Assembly (NCBI GenBank): GCA_022702545.1
Contig: JAHRBC010000001.1
Coordinates: 6,448,001-6,512,000, forward strand
Length of the DNA: 64,000 nucleotides
Source: Phycomyces nitens
Lineage: Eukaryota; Mucoromycota; Mucoromycetes; Mucorales; Phycomycetaceae
Reading direction: 5' to 3'
Numbering within the stretch: position 1 is the first letter of the stretch; every line of letters begins with the position of its first letter. Position numbers and translations under genes: made by a program. A model generated the notes under the pieces. That model worked only from the letters and a program-made list of their open reading frames with translations, ran no database searches and was not told the origin of the DNA. Below, piece by piece: positions 11,836 through 23,866 of the stretch.

Positions 11836-12629
11836 GATGAGAGTAGAATAAGAGAATAGCAAGAATTACACCAATCTCAAGTTGTAAGCCTATTTTGGTG
11901 CATAAAACACAAGTCCCTTTGACATCATATATTTAATTATTATTATTGTTATTCTAAAAGCGCTTCTTTATTTTATCGATCTTTTTTTTTTTCTTAAAAA
12001 AAATAGAGTATAAATGTCATCATGATTATAGAGTGTATCCTTTTACCCCACTATATTAACTATTATGGGTCTAGTAAGAAATGGGTTCTGTTTATTATCT
12101 TCATTTTCCATGATTGATGAATGACGTTGTACCAAGATATCTATCAATTGCAATATATTCTAGAAATCAAGGAAGAAACAGCCGTGTCTATTGTATAGTG
12201 AATCCAAACAGTCAGAAAGTGATGTCTATGATCCACAACAAAAGATTTCGATGCTACCATTTTTCCGGATAAAACTAATTATATCTTGTCAAAAATCAAA
12301 AGGGCTTTTGAGTACCCTCTTTTTCTTTTTCTTTTTTTATTTTTTATTTTTTTTACGTGGCGCTTTTATATATATATTAACCACCGACATTTTCTCAAAA
12401 TATATCAACACATGATTTTTATTTTCAAATCTTTATTCTTTTTTCAGGTCCCCCATCTCTTTCTTTCTACAAGATTATTTCACAACAACAAACCAACATT
12501 CAAATCATACCAAGCTTATCATTCCTATATTATTATTACTCTCTTCTCCTTATCATCTTTATTAAACAAACCACACTATTTTGTCAAACCAAACCCCCCT
12601 CCCTTTCCAAGTCAAAACGACTTTAACTT
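11836..12629. other. Intergenic, anoctamin promoter side
   Basis: AT-rich sequence upstream of the anoctamin start, with poly-T runs at about 11981-11992 and 12320-12352. Several short open frames on the plus strand are poly-Phe artefacts of those runs. No gene is supported. Confidence 0.5.
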
Positions 12630-13245
12630 GCCAAAGAAAAAAGTCTTATCAGAGGCCCTCTCCATCTCATATCAATATTTACTCCAAGGCTGGCGTATCC
12701 AAGGCAGCTACCTTCCCAAGAGCCATACAGACACGCAAGACAGGCCCTCTGTTTCCTGAAACATAAAAGGATACTCAAATATCTTTAATGGACGCGTCTT
12801 ACGCCATCTTGAGTATGAAGGGAAAAAGAATCGTAGGGCTACACCTGGACAGCCAGCAAACTTCAATACCGTCCGCCGTGCCATTCGTAGAATCGGAATG
12901 TCTTCTTGCCGCACTGTGTCCTGGCCACGGCTACCCAACGGGCGCGTCACTCCAAGAAAACCAATCAAAGATTGGATTGCGTCATCTGGACCGATGAGTC
13001 CAGATTCATGCTTTTCTCCAGAGGATGACAATTTGCGAGTGTGGCGTCTTCCTGTGGGAAAGTCTAGAAAGACTTTATGCCAAGAATGCAATTTGATGGA
13101 GGCTTCGTAATGGGGTGGGTCACCAAATTCCCCAGATCTCATCCCCGCCGCGTGCTCGAGGAGGCTTATCTTGAGTGCGTGGCGGTGGTGGGAAAAGAAC
13201 CAGCTTTTGAAATATGCGAGTGGCAGGTGGTGGTGGTGGTTGCTC
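12630..13245 (+). pseudogene. Broken Tc1/mariner-type transposase remnant
   Basis: Decayed DNA transposon. The plus strand reads, across several frames, YSKAGVSKAATFP (helix-turn-helix-like start), FNTVRRAIRRIGMSSCRT near 12860-12910, VIWTDESRFMLFSRG with the first catalytic Asp near 12975-13025, VWRLPVG in another frame, then GGFVMGW. The sequence then jumps to SPDLIPA near 13130, the counterpart of the Tc1 motif SPDLNPIE. The second catalytic Asp region between these is missing, so there is an internal deletion as well as stops and frameshifts. Base composition is clearly less AT-rich than the flanks, which fits a foreign insertion. Terminal inverted repeats were not found. The long minus-strand open frame here is its shadow. 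Confidence 0.75.
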
Positions 13246-13254
13246 CACAAAATA

Positions 13255-13310
13255 ATAAATTTTTTATAAAAAAAAACATTTTTTATTATTATTATTATTA
13301 TTGAATGTTG
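13255..13310. repeat. Poly-A / (ATT)n tract at transposon remnant end
   Basis: A run of A and T with (ATT)6-7 at about 13282-13301, directly after the transposase remnant. Simple repeat only. Confidence 0.7.
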
Positions 13311-13520
13311 TATGTTTCAACAAATGTGTTGGACATGATCTGTTGAAAGTAGGTGAAATATAACGATTGATAGATTTCAAATAATATTTGGTTGGCTATC
13401 AAGAGTGTGTATAAAAGCACCTTGTTAGTACCAGCTTGTATTGATCAAAACAAGAATAGAACCAAATGACAACTGTTTTGTTGTTGTTGTTGTTGGTTTT
13501 AGGTCATTGTATATCCCAAC

Positions 13521-14492
13521 TCATAAGATAATGCTAGTCTTGTTGATAATCAGAGATAATCGCAACTCTTTTCCTTGGCATTGATCTGGGACAGTGTAAT
13601 ATAATGCTCCAAAGACATATCTAAATCCTTGTTGCCTGGTGGCAAAAGTGTCAACTGGAACATTGTCAATACTGACACTTGCAAACGATAATAGATACAG
13701 TAAGTTTAAATGGCTATAACAGGTCGACTTGGACATTTGTTATTATTATTATTATAACAACAACAAAACATTAATTTAGGTCCAAGTGTTTAAATGATAA
13801 CTGCTTACATGACTTTGCATCCTGTAAAGTTTATCGTTAGAGTCAATGATTCAAAGACAATGATCAAGACACATTGACATCACAGACGATCTCGAGTTTA
13901 TCTCTAGAGACCATTTGATACGATCATGAACTCTATTGTATGCCTTGATCATCAAGAGGAAAACACAGGAAATTAAAAAAAAAGTATGGACAGCGTTGTC
14001 AAGTGGTTTATCAATGACAAGAAATGATTCATAAGATCATAAGCTTGGAATGGACCAGGAATTCTCAATAGACCAATGACTCTTATATGATCAGCAGAGT
14101 ACTCTAAAGGTATCTAGGCTAACAAGAAAAGCATCATATCTCTTCTATATCAAGATCCCAATAAAAAATATTTTGCAATGGAATCATGATCATATTAAAG
14201 TATAATCACCCTAATAATAAAAACAAAGATCATTAGTAATAGTCTACTCTTGCAAGCCATTCCAAATGCTTAAAATGGCCAGTTTATAAATCCTTTATGA
14301 ATATTCTTTGGTTTGAAAACAGCAGATTGATTCAAATATTGTGCTGCAAAGTTGCCCTGGTCCGTTGTACAAATAAACCCTTTTTATGTGCCTTGATATT
14401 AGGTAATCCTTAATCAATGGAATATCAGTAAATATCATCAGCTTTAAACATTTATAACCAAGTGGGACATGTTTGAATGAAATAGAATACAA
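13521..14492 (-). pseudogene. Unrecognised, probably decayed spliced coding sequence
   Basis: Not recognised. Minus-strand patches look protein-coding in composition but do not join into one clean gene: YSISFKHVPLGYKCLKLMIF at about 14490-14400, ESFLVIDKPLDNAVHT and AYNRVHDRIKWSLEIN at about 14035-13900, and NVPVDTFATRQQGFRYVFG onward to a stop at 13521. A plausible intron with a CTAAC branch-like site and a TTTACAG acceptor lies near 13840-13890, followed by GTAAGC at about 13810, so a tiny exon is possible between them. More than one frame stays open in the last exon. Either a diverged, AT-rich small gene with several short introns or a pseudogene. Interrupting stops near 14100-14290 favour decay. 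Confidence 0.3.
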
Positions 14493-14740
14493 ACTGGCGG
14501 GATAATCCTGTATAATTTGGAAAAAAGTTTAATAAGACTAATTATAAAGGACCTTTTTCTCTCTCTCTCTATATATAATTGACAGGTAATTTTAATAAAC
14601 ACAAAAAGTTTAATACATTTATATGACCCCAACATTTTGGATATTCTCAAGGATAGCAAGTTATAGGCATGGTCCATATTGAGCCAATCTAGATAATCAA
14701 ATGTGTACTATTTACCAGATCGTACCGAGACTTGAACACT

Positions 14741-15381
14741 TGTACCAAAAGGCAAATCAAGGGTCGGTATAATTATTATTATTATTATTATTATTTTAAA
14801 TAAAATATAAAATATAAAAGATAATTTGCTGTTTTTGTGTTGGAATTGGGGATCATTATTCTCGTCCTACAATGGTTTATTCCGTTGGAAATGATGGTTG
14901 GGTGGTCATGGCGCACAGGCACGATTCCATATATTATATTATATTATATTATATTATATTTTGTGCATTTCAAAGATTGTTTGCATTCTACAAAAGAGTA
15001 ACCAAATGGAGAATCCCTGTGATGTTTGAGATTGTCTAGGTATGTATAGATTGAATCTAGAAACACACATACGCGCATTCTTAGCAGCCAAGACTTTCTT
15101 TAGTGATACATACATTCTCAACCAATACATACATGTTATAAAGATTTGATCAGTGTAACTTCCCACACATAATGTTGGGAAGTTGATTGTTTTTGATTTG
15201 AATCAATGTTTCTGCGCTTCCTGTTTATTTATATTTTATTTATCTTTTCTTTTTTTTTGGATCAAACCGGAATGGAAAAGAGATGAAGGGAGGGACTGTT
15301 TTTTTGGTGGGTAGATGAGCTTATTAAACAGACTACTAAAGAGTAGAAGAAGATGAAAGAGGGAGAGAGGGGAAAATGTGT
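14741..15381. other. Intergenic, simple repeats
   Basis: Contains (ATT)n at about 14771-14796, an (ATATT)n tract at 14930-14962 and the UGP1 3' flank. A minus-strand open frame at 14954-15166 has no recognisable similarity and is not called. Confidence 0.5.
14930..14962. repeat. (ATATT)n microsatellite
   Basis: About six perfect copies of the pentamer ATATT. A similar pentamer tract occurs at 23638-23680. Confidence 0.9.
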
Positions 15382-17199
<1,818 letters not shown>

Positions 17200-17719
17200 T
17201 TTGGTTAGGATCTTGTTGGATTAATAAGAGAAAGAGAGAAGAGATTGAGTCGGAAACCGTCTGTTATTTATGGACTTCTTGCACAATCCTATTCACCCTT
17301 TTCTAAATAAAGCAAACGGGACCTGTTTCCCTTTTGTCATACCTGGCACATCACAGCAGAACTCAAACTCCGCACATATGCTCCGCTTCCTTTGATCTCT
17401 TCTGGCCCATCACTCTAGCCATCTAGCAAACACCAGAGAGACCAGCCGGGAAAAAGCAGCTTTTTGGCCAGGAGCAAGCACAAATCACCACCACCACCAC
17501 CAGACCCATCACTCTGTCCAACCATCCCCAATAGTCCCTTAATTCCACCTCAATTTCCTTTTTTTGTTTTTCCTATTCCAGTCCTCATTGGGTGCGGTGA
17601 CGTCAGTCAAGTTTGTTGAACACCGGCATTTCTTCATGGCGTTAGAAGAGAACGGCATACGTGGGAGTGAAGAATACTATTTCTTGGAATAATAGCAATA
17701 GACACCTACTACAGATCAA
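17200..17719. promoter_or_regulatory. UGP1/epsin divergent promoter region
   Basis: 520 bp between divergent start codons, less AT-rich than other intergenic DNA, with CT-rich and (CAC)n stretches (about 17487-17503). A CRE palindrome lies at 17598-17605. No coding sequence is seen. Confidence 0.5.
17598..17605. promoter_or_regulatory. CRE palindrome TGACGTCA
   Basis: A perfect 8-bp ATF/CREB-type site, 115 bp upstream of the epsin ATG and about 400 bp upstream of the UGP1 ATG. ATF/CREB bZIP factors bind this sequence in fungi. That either gene is controlled by one is inference. Confidence 0.4.
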
Positions 17720-19471
17720 ATGAACTCGCTATTCCAGGGTCAAATCCCAGATTTCTGGGAAGTCAGAGTAGGTAATCATGCACATTACTCCAAAACACTC
17801 ATCCGTCTTTCTTGTCTATAGGATGTCATCAACAAAGTGTGAGTCAAGTGGCATGGTTACTAAAAAAGACAAATGGATATTAAGCCATCATTAGCAAGAA
17901 CGTAGTTCTCAACTACACAGAGATGGAAGCCAAGGTTCACGAGGCAACAAACAACGAAGCTTGGGGTGCATCCAGCACTTTGATGCAAGAGATTGCCCAG
18001 GGAACCTTTAACTAGTAAGTCAAAGACATATGATGCCCATACTATGTTTAACCCTGCTCTATTACCCCCCCTTCCAGCCAATACTTTAATGAGATTATGC
18101 CTGCACTCTACAAGCGCTTTACTGAAAAGGAAGCCAAGCAGTGGCGACAGATTTACAAGGTTGATACTAATAGTAATACTACTACTACCAACAAGGTCTG
18201 ACCCCATAAATGACTAGGCTCTTGTCCTGCTCGAGTACCTTGTCAAGAATGGCTCTGAGCGTGTGGTAGACGATGCTCGGTCCCATATATCGACAATCAA
18301 AATCATGAGAAACTTTCATTTTATTGATGAAAAGGGCAAGGACCAGGGCATCAACAGTAGGTCCAAGACTCATCTTGATATCCATGTGTATGTGTGCTGA
18401 CCTTGCTGTATAGTCCGTAACCGTGCAAAGGAGATCTCTGACCTTCTCAGCAACACAGACCTCATCAAATCCGAGCGCAAAAAGGCCAGGGCAAACCGCA
18501 ACAAGTACACTGGTGTAGGGTCAGAGGCCATGCATGGTTCGAGAGGATCGATTGGAGGAGGTAGCTCTCGCTATGGTGGATTCGGTAGTGATTCAGTGTA
18601 CTCTAGTGGTGGCAATGGCAGCATTGGGGGTGAAGGTGGCAGTGGCAGTGGCTATTATGACGAAGACGATCGGTCAAACAATTTTGAGACTAGCAAGTAT
18701 GATGATTTTGATGACATTCCCAAAAAGTCTTTCCAGAGAGAGGAATCCTCGCCTGCTAAGCCAAAGACAGCCAAGGAAGCCAATCTGTTTGACTTTGGGG
18801 ATAATGGCAAATCTAACAATCGTGAAGACGAAGATGACTGGGGAGATTTCGCAACAGGTTCAGTTGCAGCTGTAGACACTAATGGCAAGTGGCTCACTTC
18901 TTGAGATTCTGTTCTGGGATCAGATAGTTAACTAGACGTAATGATTACAGATGACTTTGATGACTTCCAAAGTGCGCCTACACCAACTGTCATTGCAACA
19001 CCTGCTCCGACAACGGCTAAACCATCAAATACCAACGATCTGTTTGATCTCCTGGGTGATGATGCATTCTCTGCACCTGTGGCTGCACCAGTTCCTACTG
19101 TACAACAGCAAAGACAATCCCTTCAGCAGTTTTCATTTGACTCTATTGGAAGCCCAGTAGTAGCAGCCCAGCCCCTTGCTCCACAAAACCAGCCAAGAAA
19201 CCCTTCTGGGGCTGAACCGGCTCAGCCTGCAAAGAAGGTGGAATTGCCTGGTGGGATCTGGTCCCAGGCATCTTCATTCGTCTCACTCGATTCACTCGGA
19301 AAGACTTCTGGACCTGCCAAGCCTGCTGCTGGACCTTCCATGAACACCCTCAAGACGTCCAGTGCAAATGCAGGCTGGAGTGACTGGGCTTCGTCCAACC
19401 AAACAACATCAAACACTACTAATAAGAACCAGTCCAGCACCTCCAGTGCCTTTGACGATCTCCTGTTCTAA
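17720..19471 (+). CDS. ENT3: Epsin, ENT3/epsinR type (ENTH domain)
   Basis: Clathrin adaptor accessory protein for trans-Golgi/endosome traffic. The ATG at 17720 begins MNSLFQGQIPDFWEVR. The ENTH domain continues over short exons with VLNYTEMEAKVHEATNNEAW, ASSTLMQEIAQGTF, ALVLLEYLVKNGSERVVDD, NFHFIDEKGKDQGINIRNR and SDLLSNTDLIKSERKKA. The rest is a low-complexity tail: Gly/Ser-rich, then acidic adaptor-binding motifs NLFDFGD, DWGDFA and DDFDDFQSA. A clathrin-box-like LFDLLGDD follows, and the protein ends SAFDDLLF. No ubiquitin-interacting motif or NPF motifs are seen, which fits the Ent3/epsinR branch rather than the endocytic Ent1/2 branch. At least five introns of about 50-80 bp. Family is certain; the branch is a judgement from motifs. 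Confidence 0.92.
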
Positions 19472-19789
19472 CCCTTTATACTCTAGAAAGACTGAATGTC
19501 GAGTTTTCTTTCTTAAAAACAAAATCCATATTTTTGGGCTGCCAAAAGAAAGAAACCTATTGTATTCAACTAAAAAAATAAATAAGCTAAACAAATAATG
19601 GAAATATTTAATATATCTTTAATAGCTAGTTATACATACATAACAGGACAATTCCGTGTATTTTCACATTTTAATATTACTTTATCTATTAATTAGTTTC
19701 TAGAGTATAAAATTGGTATTAACAAAAAGCATGTACAATATAAAGGTTGGTATGCTCAAGGATGGTATTAAAATAAAGTATAATCTTTA
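19472..19789. other. Convergent 3' flanks of epsin and 5-phosphatase
   Basis: AT-rich 3' UTR sequence of the two convergent genes. No additional gene is seen. Confidence 0.6.
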
Positions 19790-22623
19790 TCACAAGGTTT
19801 TGTTTTCCTCCTTTTCGAGGAATAGTTTTGATACAACCTTGGCGACATTTCCATTGACTCGGTCAAGTAGTCCAATTGCCTTTTCAGTAGAACAAAGGCC
19901 ATAGTCGGCAACGTATCTTGCCTTTCGCTCTTTTTCAAATCGAACAAGGTAAATGTACCACTCCATATCTACTTTTTTGGCCACTATATCCCGCAGACTA
20001 TCGTCAGCCGTCTTTACTTTTGTATGAAACGCAGCACTCACAGGCCGATGATCGGACGCAAGGACCTCGTGTCGTCTATAGTATGTGTTCTTGACCGCAC
20101 AGTCTGCGGCCCGGACCAGGACTCGATCACACCATGCAGGTGTACGCTTCTTTTCAGAGCTATCAAAGTTTTGGGTGCCAATGTCGTACTTGTAGGTCGG
20201 ATCAAACATTAGGGGTGGCTCTATAAAGCTATAGAGAGGAAATACTGGATTCCGCTGGCGTTGTTGGGTGAGCTGGTCCTGGGCCTGGAGGGTGTCCCAG
20301 CCAGCAAGTTTGTTTGGGTTGCCGAGGTGCTCGACTACCTTTTCACGGCTCATGTTTATTCGGTAGTTTAGATCACCACTCCAGAAACACACTTGGTGGT
20401 CCAGTATTTGACTCCCGTCCGTGCCATGGGTAAAGAGATCGTCAATGGAAGAGGGGTACAGGCCAAATCGGGCTGTGTCCAGAATGTCTTGGCTGTCGTC
20501 GTTGCGCTGCAATAGATGGTCCTGGCCAGCTGCTAAATGGCAATTTACAAAGCAAAAAGATGTGTGGTCATAGAGGAACCGAATGGCCACTGCGCCCTTG
20601 TTGCCATGGACACTCTTTTTCATGAATTTGAGACCAGTCTTGATCACAGTGGCTTCGCATTGCTTGACCCGGTCTTCTTCGGTGGACTTTATAAAGATGC
20701 AGCTAAAAAGACCAACGAGGTGTTCGGTCTTGATTACGGAGTAGCTCCTGACACCATAGATCTTTTCGATAACCGTCGACAGGTACTCGTACCATAGTTT
20801 GTATCGATAAAACAGTTCATTGGTGTCCTGTAGAGTGTCTCTTTTGTAAGAATTCAGGAGAATGCCTTGAGAATGGAATTGTTACGGTCTATTAGGATTG
20901 TAATTAAACAAGGGATGACACTTACGTGCCGTGTTGGTCTTTGATGACAAATCTACCATTTCTTGCATCCCAATCGCAATGATGTCTGGTTTGTTCTGGC
21001 TGGTGAGCCACTCGACAATGTTTTCCTCGTCTGACGCACTCAACTTGTCTGGCTTCATGGCATCCACGTTCCAAGAACACACCAAGACGTGTGTGTCCCT
21101 ATAGACACAGTATTCTTTTCTGTATTCCTGCATCTTCTTTTCTACAAATAACAATAATAAATAAATAAATAAAAAATGCAATCGGTTGGTCTGAACTCTA
21201 GTTGATGGATATGCGCATCTATCGAATTACCTTTCCAATACTTTTTCAATAGACCATCCCAGACCGCCAGATTTCCATCAATGTCTGCGGTTGCCACCGT
21301 CAGACTCGATCCTTCCTGGGTAAACGCGGTGAGATTGGCACGGATCGAAAAGATGCTTGACTCATGGGCCTGCCACTGCTGTATGATCCGCCATGGAATT
21401 GAGCGTGTTTCATGGACAGCAATTGTGCCGTCTGTGTATCCGGTCCACAAATAACGCTCTCCCACGCTCTCCATCGCTGTAATACTCTGTTTCCCAAGCT
21501 GGATGACATAGAGATTCTTTCTGGTCATGATGTCCCAGACGCTCAGAGTTCCGTTGCCATGGGAAACAAATATTTTGTTCTTGTGGAACGGGACGAGTAC
21601 CATGGCTGTAATGTCTCCCAGCTCCTTGGATATAAAGATGCGTGGATATGGAGACATGCCGCCCTCTGTTCGATGAAAAACGCTAATGTCTCTGCCAGAA
21701 CTAGTCCATAGAACACTGTCAATAACAGCCACGGCACAGAGCATTGGGGCGATTAGATATCGCACTGGCTTCAAAAGGGGCTGGTGATAGCTGACTGGCT
21801 TTGCTTGAACCGGCCAGATGTTGAGTATCCCATGCCCGTCCATTGTCCATATTTCCCTGTTTCTGTTTCTAAAAATAAAATCCACAGATCCCCTGTGGCT
21901 CGTCGTTCGTTTTTCCATCAACTGTTTGCCAAGTATATCGGCCATTATGAGTGTTCCGTTCTGGAGACCGATCCAAAGATACCGACCGTCATCTCGGGGG
22001 TCGAACGAGGGCACAAAGGCAAGGGTGCGTACCTTTGAGCCGAGATCATTGACGACTGACAGATCGAGGGTGTAGAGTATCTGGCAGGACGTGGTATGAA
22101 ATATCCGGACACAGTTGTGGGAGCCGACTGCAATGTAGGTGCCTGAGATGGCCATGGCACGCAAACCCCCCCGTTGGCGAGAAAATGAGTTTAGGTGGTC
22201 TACAGACGGTGGGATGCGGCTGATTGATGATCGGTCTGGAAACTGGGTCTCTGCCAGGGATGGCAAATGGTTGTGCCTGGCTGGCTCAGTGGAAGTTGTC
22301 TTTATGCTGTGATAACGTCTGATGGGGCTGTATTCCTTTGGATACTTGGGCGTGTTTGAAAAGGTATCGGTGATGTAGTCTGGGATGGCAAAGGGTAATT
22401 TATCGAGATTATTATGATTGTTATTATGATTATTATTGTGATTATTATATGTGAGTGGTTTTTGGTGAGATAAGACGCCATAATTTACTGTGCGGGCTCG
22501 CCTGACGACTACTGGACTGTATTGAAGAGGTCTAGACAGAGGTAAAGACGATGATTTGGAGGCCATGGCTTCCTGGCCAGAATTGGGCACTGTTTCTGGG
22601 TTGATTTTGGTGTGTATGGCCAT
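19790..22623 (-). CDS. Inositol polyphosphate 5-phosphatase with N-terminal WD40 domain
   Basis: Removes the 5-phosphate from phosphoinositides or soluble inositol phosphates. The first ATG is at 22623 (MAIHTKINPETVPNSGQEAM). An Asn/His-rich low-complexity patch near 22395-22450 precedes a WD40-like propeller at about 22190-21250 (for example LRAMAISGTYIAVGSHNCVR, LWIGLQNGTLIMADI, LWTGYTDGTIAVHE, TVATADIDGNLAVWD). After an intron the catalytic domain starts with VLVCSWNVDAMKPD and DIIAIGMQEMVDLSS. Active-site motifs follow: HGNKGAV, VNCHLAAGQ, FWSGDLNYRI, PAWCDRVL and SDHRPV. The last residues are EKEENKTL. The WD40 plus 5-phosphatase architecture is known in fungi such as fission yeast and in plants. 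All catalytic motifs look intact. The gene converges on the epsin gene, with about 320 bp between stops. Confidence 0.94.
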
Positions 22624-22885
22624 GAGAGCTAGATGAGTCGGTGCTGTCAAATATGAATGGTGTTGATTAGGAAAGAAAGAAGGGGGTCAAAGACCCTCAG
22701 TTTTGGTTTTTAATATCTTTGGCATATGACAAGCCAGAAGAGAGCCATATTCTGATGACAGTATTCGTGCTGATAGTCTGGTTTTGTCAAATGAAAGTCC
22801 TGCTGATAAGCCAGTGTTTTCCACAAACATAAAGACTGGGGGCTGATGGACGAGCATCTGGACATCATGCTATCCAGATTGGTGA

Positions 22886-22887
<2 letters not shown>

Positions 22888-22917
<30 letters not shown>
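22888..22917. repeat. (TA)n microsatellite
   Basis: About fifteen perfect TA units in the 5-phosphatase upstream region. Confidence 0.9.
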
Positions 22918-22922
<5 letters not shown>

Positions 22923-23637
22923 GGCTGGTCTTTTTGAGTGAATAATCGATTGGCCAGCCCTAGAGTGCCAATACAGCTTTAATCATGTCGGCATATGAGA
23001 TTAGTTTGGTTGCAGATCATGTTACAATTTGTGGAATGCGATGTAACGCAGCGGTGATACGGACTACATTGTGCTCATTTGGTTCAAATAAGCAAGTTCA
23101 GTAAAAGAGCATCTTTATTACATTGGATATTTGCGATATTGTATGCCAATCAGCGACCAACAACACGGTTGCGATCCATGACAATATAGCATAAATCACA
23201 CTTTTAAGCCCTTGTTGCCCAAAATTTACTCTCATATTTTTCCAATCCCGCAGAGACCAAGACTCAACTCCGAATTTAGTTGAACGTGCACATCACTCTC
23301 TTTTTGTTGGCTTTTCTTGGCCTCGGTCGATCGATTTTCAGTGGTTACAAAAAAAAAGAGAGAAAGTATATAATTCAAATGTGATTTTACTGGGCTTATT
23401 TAGCTGCCCAAAAATAATTAGTCGAAAATATGCTACTAGAGGACAAGTTTATTTATTTTTGTAGACCAATACATGTGAACAAAACGCCTCTTTTGCAAAT
23501 CTATCTATAATTAAAAAAAATATATCCAAGACAAAACCACAAAATGAGCTGCTTAAAATGGAGCTCAATTTACTATTTTACTTGTGCGACCAAGGCACAA
23601 GTTTTTGTTCAACTTTTTTTTTTTTGCCCATGCCTTT

Positions 23638-23680
23638 TATATTATACTATATTATATTATATTATATTATATTATATATT
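23638..23680. repeat. (ATATT)n microsatellite
   Basis: About eight copies of the pentamer, with one interruption near the left end, about 190 bp before the RhoGAP start codon. Confidence 0.9.
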
Positions 23681-23866
23681 TTTTATTTGCGAATTAGGCG
23701 GGGCAAGTCTTTACACCTCTCTTTATTTCTCTCGCTCTCTCGCTCTTGCTCTCTTTTTCTCTATCGCAAAGGACTCAATCTCTAACCCTAGATTTACCAA
23801 CAACCCCTTCCACTCTTTCAAAAACCACAAAAGAAAAAAAGAATAATAATAATAATAATAATAAAA

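Larger units (their letters stand above)
22624..23866. promoter_or_regulatory. Divergent region between 5-phosphatase and RhoGAP genes
   Basis: About 1.24 kb of non-coding DNA serving two divergent genes. It holds a (TA)15 tract at 22888-22917, an (ATATT)n tract at 23638-23680, a CT-rich block at about 23711-23765 and an (AAT)n tract just before the RhoGAP ATG. Open frames here are repeat artefacts. Confidence 0.5.

Noticed and set aside
12191..12759. Plus-strand Phe-rich open frames
   Set aside because: Products of poly-T and poly-pyrimidine tracts; no start context or domain.
12708..13250. 180-codon minus-strand open frame
   Set aside because: Lies opposite the transposase remnant, whose plus-strand readings have recognisable motifs; the minus frame has none.
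14690..14790. TTCAAGTCTC-like B-box on the minus strand
   Set aside because: The 5' half of a tRNA would fall in an (AAT)n repeat; no cloverleaf can be drawn.
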